Below, in pieces: positions 56,859 through 63,326 of a stretch of 64,000 nt of DNA (the stretch's first letter is position 1; each line of letters opens with the position of its first letter). The position numbers and the translations under genes are program-made. Under the pieces are notes generated by a model. It had not been told where the DNA came from, ran no database searches, and saw only the letters and a program-made list of their open reading frames with translations. Source of the stretch: Saprospirales bacterium GYS_P2D (GTDB taxonomy: Bacteria > Bacteroidota > Bacteroidia > Chitinophagales > Saprospiraceae); NCBI GenBank assembly GCA_009833045.1, contig WUUP01000010.1, positions 109,392 through 173,391 of the forward strand, written 5' to 3'.

Positions 56859-57012
56859 GACCATAGACCTTAAGACCTATAGACCAAGGGATAGGATTTT
56901 TTCCTTTTTCTCAAAAAAAAAAAAATAGAAAATAAAGCTGACGCCTACTATCTCAGACTCGGATAGCCGAGACCCAGGGGGGCGGCGAAGCGTGCAGAAA
57001 GAGTGCACGGTG

Positions 57013-57375
57013 CTATCTGTCGAGCAGGTCAGCATACTCGGACCGATAGGCTCGGATCATCTGCTCGAGTAGCTCCGAGCGCTGCTGGAGCTCTCTCAGC
57101 TCCGTGAGCAATAGCCGATAGCGGATCTGCACATCCAGCGGCATATACCTCGCCTGTGACTCACCTACGACGCTGGGAGTGTCCGATGTGTGAATCACAT
57201 AGTCTGCACTATCCGGATAATGCTCCAAAATCAACTCCGTCAAGAAATCCGTACGCTCTTTTCCGCTCTCATACTTGCTGATTCGGGCCCTGTCCTGCCC
57301 AATTTTGTCAGCTACAGCCTTTTGGGTAAGTTTTTTCTCACTTCTAAACCTTTGCAAATCAACATGTTGCATCAC
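57013..57375 (-). CDS. XRE-family repressor (CI-like)
   Basis: A 120-residue DNA-binding protein. The N-terminal helix-turn-helix is FRSEKKLTQKAVADKIGQDRA followed by RISKYESGKERTD, the usual Cro/CI/XRE pattern. The second half is a helical, probably coiled-coil dimer domain (LLLTELRELQQRSELLEQMI) without a RecA-cleavable peptidase. It is transcribed away from the early operon, with the operators in the gap and one inside the gene. It should hold the lysogenic state. Removal would need an antirepressor or dissociation rather than LexA-like self-cleavage. Confidence 0.85.
   Translation of the reverse strand: MMQHVDLQRFRSEKKLTQKAVADKIGQDRARISKYESGKERTDFLTELILEHYPDSADYVIHTSDTPSVVGESQARYMPLDVQIRYRLLLTELRELQQRSELLEQMIRAYRSEYADLLDR
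57189..57199. promoter_or_regulatory. Operator copy inside the repressor gene
   Basis: TGTGAATCACA, a near-perfect palindrome (only the central A has no mirror). It is the same 11-base word as at 57421-57431 and lies 177 bases into the repressor gene from its start, where looping with the other copies could occur. Confidence 0.6.
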
Positions 57376-57399
57376 ATTTAGAGGATTTGATGGATAAAA

Positions 57400-57431
57400 A
57401 GTGAATCACATATTTGCAAATGTGAATCACA
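57400..57431. promoter_or_regulatory. Operator pair in the switch region
   Basis: AGTGAATCACA (57400-57410) and TGTGAATCACA (57421-57431) stand 21 bases apart, two helical turns, so two repressor dimers could bind side by side on one face. The second copy lies inside the rightward promoter, between its -33 and -7 elements. The first covers the start region of the leftward repressor transcript. A weaker half site, ATCACA, is at 57371-57376. Confidence 0.75.
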
Positions 57432-57444
57432 CGAGTTACATTTG
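57414..57444 (+). promoter_or_regulatory. Early rightward promoter
   Basis: TTG (57414-57416), 20 bases, then TACATTTG (57437-57444) is an exact Bacteroidota promoter (TTG-N19..21-TAnnTTTG). Start of transcription should be near 57450. An operator copy covers the spacer, so the repressor would block it. It would drive the run of small genes from 57731 on. The first 280 bases of the transcript carry no sure gene. Confidence 0.75.
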
Positions 57445-57510
57445 TATCGTGCTTACGGACGAAAAAGCACAATTCCGCAAAGGTAGGAAACACAATGAAG
57501 AAAACAGAGA

Positions 57511-57702
57511 ATGGAGCGAGGTCAGTTCCATATCTCTGACGGTAAAAAACACATGAGACTCAGACCAAAAGTGTATCTCACTGATACCGAGAGGCTCATA
57601 CGACGACAGGAAGCAAGTATTTATTTTTTGGTTGATACAGTAGATGATCAGGGCAGAGGATCACATGATAGCTCCGTGCCCGGTAGTATCCCTCGGTCCT
57701 GA
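57511..57702 (+). CDS. Possible small leader gene
   Basis: An open frame of 63 residues (starts MERGQFHISDG; an internal ATG is at 57553) lies between the early promoter and the first clear gene. It is basic and has no recognised domain. It could instead be untranslated leader. The spacing and lack of overlap with the next gene make it only a weak candidate. Confidence 0.3.
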   Translation: MERGQFHISDGKKHMRLRPKVYLTDTERLIRRQEASIYFLVDTVDDQGRGSHDSSVPGSIPRS

Positions 57703-57730
57703 TCTATCTCAGAAAAAAAGTAAAAAGAAC

Positions 57731-58015
57731 ATGGCAGAAGAAAATGTCAGAGTAGGCATCAAGCTCAATAAGGAGACAGAGTGGGCGGAGATCCGTCAGG
57801 CGATCACGGAGGATCATATCCATCACGGTACGAGTCATGCGATCAGCAGGTATATCATCGAGGAGGTGATCACTCCGACGCTGCGACTCAGAGCTCTACT
57901 GCGAGATGCAGGGGCGAGATATGCGAGGCTGGATAGTGTGGTGGATCATCTCACTGAGGATGAGGACAGGCTGAGAGCACTGGTAGAGGATCTCAATGAG
58001 CTATCCCTCGTATGA
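57731..58015 (+). CDS. Small early gene, possible DNA-binding protein
   Basis: A 94-residue protein starting at ATG 57731, preceded by an A-rich stretch typical of Bacteroidota start sites. The first half VRVGIKLNKETEWAEIRQAI followed by a helix looks like a short strand and two helices, as in ribbon-helix-helix proteins. The second half is helical and acidic. I cannot assign a family. A longer in-frame start at 57644 lacks sense. It overlaps the next gene as ATGA and heads the early operon. Confidence 0.6.
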   Translation: MAEENVRVGIKLNKETEWAEIRQAITEDHIHHGTSHAISRYIIEEVITPTLRLRALLRDAGARYARLDSVVDHLTEDEDRLRALVEDLNELSLV

Positions 58016-58182
58016 TACCGGACGATATAGATCAGATCGATGAGTACGCTATGAATGCTCAGCGCCCAGCAGTGGAGCGCTACGATAGCACAGCGTCTCG
58101 CAGAGCTCTGATCCTGATGACGATAGCAGGAGCCTGTGTGGTCATGATAGCGATGATGATCATACTGCTCTCGATGATATAA
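58012..58182 (+). CDS. Single-helix small membrane protein
   Basis: A 56-residue protein: a polar N-terminus (MIPDDIDQIDEYAMN) is followed by one long membrane helix (about 34-56, LMTIAGACVVMIAMMIILLSMI) to the last residue. The start overlaps the previous stop as ATGA, which is strong support for so short a gene. In phages such proteins are often superinfection-exclusion or toxin-like factors; no evidence beyond shape. Confidence 0.65.
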   Translation: MIPDDIDQIDEYAMNAQRPAVERYDSTASRRALILMTIAGACVVMIAMMIILLSMI

Positions 58183-58277
58183 TTAACCAATCTTTTTGAT
58201 TTATGGCCTGAGTCACTCCAGGCCGAGCTGAGAGTGACACTGTTAATACTAACCCTTGATTTTTTTTGATGACCTGA

Positions 58278-58380
58278 TGGAGCAGGGCGGCTATCTCAAG
58301 TGCATTCATTCTATTTTGAAGTTAGATAGTTTTTTCATACGATTTTAGTTTAAGAATGCCGCCCTCTCCATTTTTTTTTA
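58278..58380 (+). ncRNA. Long stem-loop with T run (terminator, attenuator or small RNA)
   Basis: TGGAG-c-AGGGCGGC (58278-58291) pairs with GCCGCCCTCTCCA (58358-58370) in 13 pairs with one bulged C, leaving a 66-base AT-rich loop. Nine T follow. The next gene starts 10 bases later. A shorter hairpin GGCCTG/CAGGCC lies at 58205-58224. The 208 bases 58183-58390 hold no gene, so a regulatory RNA or an antitermination point between early genes is likely. Confidence 0.5.
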
Positions 58381-58390
58381 AAAAGCAATA

Positions 58391-58945
58391 ATGGAAAGTA
58401 CCGTACGAGCGATAGTAGTCAAGATAGATAGTAAAGATGGCATGATGGAGCGTCAGGCGCTGCCTGGAGACGATGAGAGCCGAGTACAGCTCATACAGAA
58501 TGAGTACAATGATAGTACTCGATCTGTCATAAGATTCAACTGTCTGGAGGGTCATATACGTCGTCTATATCTGGTAGCCTATCCAGATCGTCAGGATCGG
58601 ATGCATCAGTATCTGAGAGTCAAGATGGTGGGCGTAGGTCAGGAGCTGGTACTACAGATGTATTTTAACTCTGCTATGGCTCGATCATTTCTCTCGAGAT
58701 ATGAGCATATCGATCTGGATCAGCCCTGTCGTATCCGCACGGGCATGGGCGATAAGGGTCCTATACTCTGGATAGAGCAGTATCTCAAGACGGTCAAGAT
58801 GAAGTATACTAAGGCTAATCCTCATGATATGCCGCAGTGGATCCAGAATGCTGACGGTCGCTGGGACTCTACGCCGCAGATGAAGTGGTGGGAGGTCAAG
58901 CTACTCAGCTATGATCGTGCACTGGTCAATACCTATGGACGATGA
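58391..58945 (+). CDS. Unknown early protein, OB-fold-like
   Basis: A 184-residue soluble protein with a strand-rich N-terminal half (VRAIVVKIDS, RSVIRFNCLEG, RRLYLVAYP, QYLRVKMVGVG, LVLQMYFNS) and a Trp-rich C-terminus (PQWIQNADGRW, MKWWEV). I do not recognise it. The strand pattern and aromatic tail would suit a single-stranded DNA-binding or annealing role beside phage replication, but no motif proves it. The last bases overlap the start of the next gene as ATGA. Confidence 0.6.
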   Translation: MESTVRAIVVKIDSKDGMMERQALPGDDESRVQLIQNEYNDSTRSVIRFNCLEGHIRRLYLVAYPDRQDRMHQYLRVKMVGVGQELVLQMYFNSAMARSFLSRYEHIDLDQPCRIRTGMGDKGPILWIEQYLKTVKMKYTKANPHDMPQWIQNADGRWDSTPQMKWWEVKLLSYDRALVNTYGR

Positions 58946-59301
58946 TCACGCAGTACGACATATACAGAGCTACTCGACAGGCGATAGAGGAGTCTATACC
59001 GCAGATCGTCTCGCTCGCTACATCAGTGAGTAGTAGACTGCAGGGGCTCGGCGATACCTGCACACAGACAGAAGCTGCACAGGCTCTCGGCGTACACGCA
59101 GCTACGGTGAGTAGGATGATAGAGAGTGAGGAGCTGACGCCTGTATACCTCACGGATGGAGGCAGGGCGAGAGTGCGTACCAGTGAGCTACACAGCTATG
59201 TAGTGGCTCATGTCTGTGCCATGGATAAGCATACTAAGAAAACGGTCATACATCCCTCCGCTGCTAAAAGTAGCGCTGTGAGTGATGGCGCTGTAGGGTG
59301 A
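58942..59301 (+). CDS. Helix-turn-helix protein, excisionase-like
   Basis: A 119-residue protein. The middle holds TQTEAAQALGVHAATVSRMIESEELTPVYL then GGRARVRTSEL, the winged-helix pattern of the MerR/excisionase (Xis) group: a helix-turn-helix followed by a short wing that reads the target. It could be the excisionase that acts with the integrase, or an early regulator. It overlaps the previous gene by ATGA. A regulator at this place in the early operon fits excision control. Confidence 0.7.
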   Translation: MITQYDIYRATRQAIEESIPQIVSLATSVSSRLQGLGDTCTQTEAAQALGVHAATVSRMIESEELTPVYLTDGGRARVRTSELHSYVVAHVCAMDKHTKKTVIHPSAAKSSAVSDGAVG

Positions 59302-59371
59302 TGAGAGAATGGTTGTAACACAAAACAGCCTACAGCATGACCACTACTATTTTTCACATATCAGTTTTGGG

Positions 59372-59400
59372 AGAGGACAGTCGCTTGGTGTCTGTCCTCT
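59372..59400 (+). terminator. 9-base hairpin after the HTH gene
   Basis: AGAGGACAG (59372-59380) pairs with CTGTCCTCT (59392-59400) around 11 bases and is followed by TATTAAAG. It may act as a weak terminator or as a transcript stabiliser within the 232-base gap 59302-59533. Confidence 0.5.
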
Positions 59401-59440
59401 TATTAAAGAAAAAAAGTAAAGAAGTAACGTTTTTGGTCAA

Positions 59441-59505
59441 GGCCGCCAGCCTACTACCTTATTATCATTTTTAGTCGGTTTTACGTTTCCTACTGGCTGG
59501 CGGCC
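59441..59505 (+). ncRNA. GC-closed 65-base stem-loop
   Basis: GGCCGCCAGCC (59441-59451) pairs perfectly with GGCTGGCGGCC (59495-59505), eleven GC-rich pairs around a 43-base AT-rich loop. A small TTTTGAT-CC-ATCAAAA hairpin follows directly (59509-59524). The pair stands just before the membrane protein at 59534. The element resembles the stem-loop at 58278-58370 in layout. Confidence 0.45.
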
Positions 59506-59533
59506 AACTTTTGATCCATCAAAAAAATAGCTC

Positions 59534-59815
59534 ATGATACTACAGTATACCATCATCGTATTCGTCACACAGTTGATATTCATCGGATTCAGGACGGTCA
59601 ATGTCAAGTGTGTCGCTGATAAAAACATGACAGGAGCGCTCATATCAGGCGCTATAGTGCACATCGCATGGCTCATCAGTATAGCGATAGGTGCAGTATC
59701 GATGCATGAGATCATGACACACTTTGAGCTGGAGTATATACCGGTGATCATCGCCTCCCTATCAGGAGGGCTACTTGGCACCTATATAGCTCTGAGACGG
59801 ATGATGAGCTCATGA
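59534..59815 (+). CDS. Small three-helix membrane protein
   Basis: A 93-residue membrane protein with three hydrophobic segments (about 3-22, 32-54 and 68-86). The first, YTIIVFVTQLIFIGFRTVNV, resembles the start of the DUF5698/YebE-type membrane proteins, also carried by some Bacteroidota phages; this is a weak likeness. Function unknown. The next gene starts at its stop as ATGA. Confidence 0.6.
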   Translation: MILQYTIIVFVTQLIFIGFRTVNVKCVADKNMTGALISGAIVHIAWLISIAIGAVSMHEIMTHFELEYIPVIIASLSGGLLGTYIALRRMMSS

Positions 59816-60015
59816 GTCAGATGGATGAGCTACTGGCACTACGTAGGCAGCTACAGGAGGTAGAGAGACGGCTACAGCAGACACATGAGCGGATACTATC
59901 CGACCAGATCACACTACGACAGCTACGAGCTGACACTATAGAGCGAGAGCAGTATCTCAAGCTGCTCTCTATGCGAAAAGAAAATCTAATATCTCACATA
60001 AGAAACTACAGCTAA
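59812..60015 (+). CDS. Small coiled-coil protein
   Basis: A 67-residue protein that is one long coiled coil (MDELLALRRQLQEVERRLQQ and on). It overlaps the previous gene by ATGA and the next by TAATG. No family recognised. Such proteins in phage early regions often bind host factors. Confidence 0.6.
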   Translation: MSQMDELLALRRQLQEVERRLQQTHERILSDQITLRQLRADTIEREQYLKLLSMRKENLISHIRNYS

Positions 60016-60233
60016 TGAATCATCAAAATACTGTATATGAACATCATATCAATGCTCATGCCGGACATACCGCTCAGGAGCTCGCTGATGAGCTGGGTAT
60101 CCCTGTCTCAAAGGTCATCCGCATCAGATCAAGACTCGCTACCAGATCACTCCTCTACAGCTCTCTCCGCCGCAGTCGATCTGGCAGGCGAGAAGATGGA
60201 CGAATTTATCACGCTGTTACCGATCCTCGTTAG
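60015..60233 (+). CDS. Small winged-helix-like DNA-binding protein
   Basis: A 72-residue protein. The N-terminal half HINAHAGHTAQELADELGIPVSKVIRIRSRL is a helix-turn-helix of the arsR/winged type, and the basic C-terminus is Arg-rich. The start is coupled to the previous stop (TAATG). The end overlaps the next small gene by 38 bases in another frame, which makes the exact C-terminus less sure. Confidence 0.55.
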   Translation: MNHQNTVYEHHINAHAGHTAQELADELGIPVSKVIRIRSRLATRSLLYSSLRRSRSGRREDGRIYHAVTDPR

Positions 60234-60303
60234 TCTATGCGCTCTATCGACTATCGTGATCATACTGATCGCAGAGTATCAACAGAAAAAAGGGATAAGA
60301 TGA
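60196..60303 (+). CDS. 35-residue membrane peptide
   Basis: MDEFITLLPILVSLCALS then a hydrophobic run and a basic end (QQKKGIR): one membrane helix and a charged tail. A good AGGCGAG stands before the ATG, which lies in the end of the previous gene. The stop TGA overlaps the next ATG as ATGA. A longer in-frame start at 60037 would run through the HTH gene and is not favoured. Confidence 0.5.
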   Translation: MDEFITLLPILVSLCALSTIVIILIAEYQQKKGIR

Positions 60304-60722
60304 AAAAGAAAACCAAAGCGCTCATATATCTGGAGGCATACAAAGCCATAGCCGTTAATGTCACTCACCGACGTATCACTATGGATGAAATAGAAGACCT
60401 CGCAGGACTCGCATTAGGCTTTAATAAGCCTACTATCAAAGCGGCCAGAGAAGAGATCCGACTGCTAAAAATAGAACTACAAAAGTACAAGGATCGAGTC
60501 AGTGCCCTGGAGGGCGAAAAAACATCTACGATAAAGTACTACGAACAGTCAGAAAGCGAGCTCAAAAACGAGATAAACGAACTGAAAAGCACAGCAATCA
60601 AGTACAATGAGGGCGAAATGATCAAGACATGGATCGAGGCTCGAATGCATCAAGGTCGTGCCACTCCACGGTGGGCATGGGATAGCTATGAAGATTATAA
60701 AAACTCGAGAGATAAAGCATAG
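60300..60722 (+). CDS. Coiled-coil early protein
   Basis: A 140-residue protein with a helical, basic N-terminus (KTKALIYLEAYKAIAVNVTHRR), a helix-turn-helix-like LAGLALGFNKPTIKAAREEI, a long coiled coil (about 60-115) and a Trp-rich end (PRWAWDSYEDYK). It may bind DNA as a dimer. ATG 60300 overlaps the previous stop; an upstream in-frame start at 60237 is not favoured. Confidence 0.6.
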   Translation: MKKKTKALIYLEAYKAIAVNVTHRRITMDEIEDLAGLALGFNKPTIKAAREEIRLLKIELQKYKDRVSALEGEKTSTIKYYEQSESELKNEINELKSTAIKYNEGEMIKTWIEARMHQGRATPRWAWDSYEDYKNSRDKA

Positions 60723-60990
60723 AAAATTGAGAATTAAAACCATTCAGTATGATGCTATTGGAGGTATCCGAAACCCTAATGACTTATTAATAGACATGAA
60801 ACTAAGAATATATGTCAAGTTTTGGTTTTTCGGGCGCTGGCATCATATAGCTACCTTATTTTATCAGCAACATAGGATGCACGTACTTATACCACACGAG
60901 AATGTCGATTCAGAAAATCTCTCTGGAGATGGCCCAGCAGCTGTATATCGATGCAAGGATCTGATCGATGAGTTAAGAAAAAAAATATGA
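60688..60990 (+). CDS. Small unknown early protein
   Basis: A 100-residue protein from ATG 60688, which lies in the last 35 bases of the previous gene (an in-frame GTG at 60658 is possible). The middle is aromatic (YVKFWFFGRWHHIATLFY) and the end is acidic then basic (CKDLIDELRKKI). No family recognised. The stop overlaps the next ATG. Confidence 0.5.
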   Translation: MKIIKTREIKHRKLRIKTIQYDAIGGIRNPNDLLIDMKLRIYVKFWFFGRWHHIATLFYQQHRMHVLIPHENVDSENLSGDGPAAVYRCKDLIDELRKKI

Positions 60991-61283
60991 CCAATCCCCC
61001 TTTAAAAATATACTTACAGGTAGGCGATGTAGATCGATATGAGGACATCGATATAGATCAGGCTACCTGGTCTACACATCGAGAGTCACCGACCGATATA
61101 GAGTACTACATCAGTCCTACGATACGCCGCTGGAGACCTGAGGAGATAGCCATCCTGCGAGCGGATCTCTATCAGCCTGGTCCCGTGATGCATCAGCGGA
61201 TACTACAGGCTGGATATCGTAGGAGCCTATCTGCAGTCAATAAAAAGCTACATCAACTCAAATATGAAAAGCAATATGAATAA
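60987..61283 (+). CDS. Small protein with a SANT/HTH-like part
   Basis: A 98-residue protein. The C-terminal half RRWRPEEIAILRADL with a following helix and RRSLSAVNKKLHQLKYEK has the shape of homeodomain-like or SANT DNA-binding modules, as in some phage regulators. The N-terminal half is acidic. The ATG overlaps the previous stop (ATGA). A 16-base word at 61003-61018 repeats that near iteron array 1. Confidence 0.55.
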   Translation: MTNPPLKIYLQVGDVDRYEDIDIDQATWSTHRESPTDIEYYISPTIRRWRPEEIAILRADLYQPGPVMHQRILQAGYRRSLSAVNKKLHQLKYEKQYE

Positions 61284-61530
61284 TGTCACACGACAGGAGA
61301 TAGTGGGTTTTAATCCGATCACTGACCGCTGCAGATTTGCCGATGAGCTGCCCGGTGCAGCCGATGATCCTAAGGTATTGTCCCCCGATACACTCCGCTA
61401 TATCAGTGATAATATCAATAAGACCAGCATAGCCCTCTATCAAGATCTTGGAGGTAGAGCGGGTCTGGGACTACACCTCACGGTATTCAGAAAAGTGCTC
61501 GGTAGCATCAAAAAGAAAACAGCGAAATGA
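61264..61530 (+). CDS. Small unknown early protein
   Basis: An 88-residue protein overlapping the end of the previous gene by 20 bases (a second ATG at 61276). It reads ADDPKVLSPDTLRYISDNIN and then GLGLHLTVFRKVLGSIKKKT at its basic end. No family recognised. The next gene starts at its stop (ATGA). Confidence 0.55.
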   Translation: MKSNMNNVTRQEIVGFNPITDRCRFADELPGAADDPKVLSPDTLRYISDNINKTSIALYQDLGGRAGLGLHLTVFRKVLGSIKKKTAK

Positions 61531-61784
61531 AACCCATACCTATACAGTCCTATCTGAATGGTGCGAAAGTAGAAAAAGAGCTACGGACAATAATCGATCT
61601 GTACTATATAAGTATCGTCTACCTACAAGATAAAGCGATATCAACTCCTTATATCCCTTGGTCAGTATACAAATGGCGAATGGATGGGATGCCAGATGAG
61701 ATCGATGTCTTACTCGCATATATCAATGAGAAAGATCATAAGAGCGGATATAATCAGGTCATATTAACATTTCAAATAGTATAA
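61527..61784 (+). CDS. Small unknown protein before the rep gene
   Basis: An 85-residue protein with aromatic helices (LRTIIDLYYISIVYLQDKAI, VYKWRMDGMPDEIDVLLAYI). It overlaps the previous gene by ATGA and the replication gene by TAATG, so it is translated with it. No family recognised. Confidence 0.55.
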   Translation: MKPIPIQSYLNGAKVEKELRTIIDLYYISIVYLQDKAISTPYIPWSVYKWRMDGMPDEIDVLLAYINEKDHKSGYNQVILTFQIV

Positions 61785-62611
61785 TGAAAATACACACACT
61801 CATTAAGGCATGGTTTGACTTCTCCTTTGAGTCATCAGAGGTGCGACCGATCCATCACAGTCTCTACTTTTGGATGCTGGAGCTCAATAATCGGCTCGTA
61901 TGGATAGAAGAGTACGACATACCTACCGATGCGGCCATGGAGGTGCTGGGTGTGAAAAATTATAAGACCTATATCTCTGCCTTTGAGCGGCTCGAAGAGT
62001 GGGGATTCATCAAAGTGATCCAACGGAGCAAGAATCAGTATACCTCTAATAGGATTGCTTTGGTAAAAAACACCAAAGCACTACCCAAAGCATTGTCTAA
62101 AGCACTGCCCAAAGCAGTGATAAAGCAAAGCCAAAGCACTGCCCAAAGCATCATGGCAGAAAAAGAGGAAGAGCAGACAGAGCAGACGCCTACCATCACC
62201 ACCGTGGATCAGCCGCAGGAGAGTGCTGATGATGGCTTTGACTGGTCTCAGGTGCCAGCGGATCGGGATCTGCCAGCATTTGGACAGGTGAGGCGTCACT
62301 ATGAGTCAGAGCTCGGCTATAGCTGGACGGAGCAGACACGTAGGAGCTGTGACTCACTACTACTGCGGATACAGCGCTATCTCAAGACGCAGCGACAGTG
62401 CTCCATCGGAGAGATCACAGAGGATGAGCAGTATGAGTTTTATCTGGCTATGGTCCAGTCGGATAATTGGCATGTCAAGAATAATCTGAGCCTCTCTACG
62501 CTTGATCAGAAGTTTGACGCTATCGTCAGCCAGCTGGTCCTACATCCAGAGGGCAGTAAGAAGAAAAAAGTATCTATCAATCTATCAAAAGCCATGGAGT
62601 ATGCCCGGTAA
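61784..62611 (+). CDS. Replication initiator (lambda O-like) with internal iterons
   Basis: A 275-residue protein. The N-terminal 95 residues form a winged helix (HSLYFWMLELNNRLVW, ISAFERLEEWGFIKVIQRSK, then NQYTSNRIALV) like phage replisome organisers. A repetitive hinge, KNTKALPKALSKALPKAVIK, is encoded by seven 12-base repeats. An acidic linker (about 125-165) and a helical C-terminal domain (about 170-275) with WSQVPADRDLPAFGQ follow. In lambda O the origin iterons also lie in the middle of the gene and the C-terminal part binds P; by analogy this protein would bind its own coding DNA. The start is coupled to the previous gene (TAATG). Confidence 0.7.
   Translation: MKIHTLIKAWFDFSFESSEVRPIHHSLYFWMLELNNRLVWIEEYDIPTDAAMEVLGVKNYKTYISAFERLEEWGFIKVIQRSKNQYTSNRIALVKNTKALPKALSKALPKAVIKQSQSTAQSIMAEKEEEQTEQTPTITTVDQPQESADDGFDWSQVPADRDLPAFGQVRRHYESELGYSWTEQTRRSCDSLLLRIQRYLKTQRQCSIGEITEDEQYEFYLAMVQSDNWHVKNNLSLSTLDQKFDAIVSQLVLHPEGSKKKKVSINLSKAMEYAR
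62056..62150. repeat. Iteron array 2, inside the rep gene
   Basis: The core AAAGCA occurs at 62075, 62087, 62099, 62111, 62122, 62133 and 62145 (steps 12, 12, 12, 11, 11, 12). An inverted copy TGCTTTGGT at 62056-62064 faces the first direct copy across AAAAAAC, as in array 1. About 60 bases match array 1 with only a few changes. Likely the binding sites of the initiator and so part of the element's origin. Confidence 0.8.
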
Positions 62612-62621
62612 AGAGATCATC

Positions 62622-63254
62622 ATGAGCCCTAATAAGGGGCAGGTACTACAGCGAGGCGATCAGGAGATCATCACCGTACCACAGCGCACGGGATCAGTAC
62701 AGGTGATCTACTCCGATGAGCTATATACAGAGCTTCATGAGGACGGACTCCAGCAGCTCCGATCGGTGGTCCCTGATCTGAGTAAGGCCGGTATCATGGA
62801 TCGCCTCCGAGAGGCATTCGAGACATACGGCTATAGCATGACTAATGCTAAGGCCATCGGTACCATGGCTAAGATACTATATGAGGATTTTGCTAAGCTC
62901 CGATTTTTGGATATTGATACAGCATTCAAGATGCATGCCGCAGGCCGCCTACAGGTAGATATGAAGACCTACGGTGATGAGATCACTGTCCGTCAGGTAG
63001 TCACGCTCATGAGAGCCTACCGTCAGCATCAGGATAAGGTGCTGCAGCCCTACCGAGACGCCTATAGACGACAGCGAGAGGAGATGCGAGAGCAGCAGGT
63101 AGAGCGAGTGCCTGCGCCTGAGTCATTCAGACGGCGTACGATGGAGCTGAGCGCACAGCTCGAGGCGCAGGATCAGCAGCGCAAGATGACGTCAGGGAGA
63201 TTTGCTAAGATGAGGGAGCAGTATCAGTCGGCGCTGAGGAGTGAGGAGGAGTGA
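62622..63254 (+). CDS. Possible replication partner (lambda P-like position)
   Basis: A 210-residue protein (ATG 62622; ATG 62601 would add 7). It starts MSPNKGQVLQRGDQEIITVP and is mainly helical: DLSKAGIMDRLREAFETYGYS, AIGTMAKILYEDFAKL and a very charged C-terminal coil (YRRQREEMREQQ). No AAA or Walker motif, so it is not a DnaC-type ATPase. It follows the initiator by 10 bases, where lambda has the helicase loader P, which is also not an ATPase. The role is inferred from position. Confidence 0.6.
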   Translation: MSPNKGQVLQRGDQEIITVPQRTGSVQVIYSDELYTELHEDGLQQLRSVVPDLSKAGIMDRLREAFETYGYSMTNAKAIGTMAKILYEDFAKLRFLDIDTAFKMHAAGRLQVDMKTYGDEITVRQVVTLMRAYRQHQDKVLQPYRDAYRRQREEMREQQVERVPAPESFRRRTMELSAQLEAQDQQRKMTSGRFAKMREQYQSALRSEEE

Positions 63255-63326
63255 TGGTGAGGGGAGCATGCACTATAATGACCAAGTGTAGGTGTCGTTT
63301 TTTTCACAATTTGAAACACAAAAATT

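Larger units (their letters stand above)
56728..56928 (+). pseudogene. Fragment of a second rep gene, with iterons
   Basis: The reading frame from 56728 gives IALVKNTKALPKAMSKALPK, nearly the same as the hinge IALVKNTKALPKALSKALPK of the replication protein at 61784-62611. It then continues with a different tail and ends at 56928. There is no start or winged-helix part upstream. It is therefore a fragment of a related rep gene, or a copied hinge kept for its DNA repeats. It is unlikely to make a working protein. Confidence 0.65.

Noticed and set aside
56734..56928. A real small protein gene after int
   Set aside because: It needs a TTG start inside the repeat and matches only the hinge of the rep protein; treated as a fragment.
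60037..60195. N-terminal extension of the 35-residue membrane peptide
   Set aside because: This part is the HTH gene read in another frame; the ATG at 60196 has a better ribosome site.
62502..62600. N-terminal extension of the P-like gene
   Set aside because: It lies wholly inside the end of the rep gene in another frame, and internal ATGs fit operon spacing.
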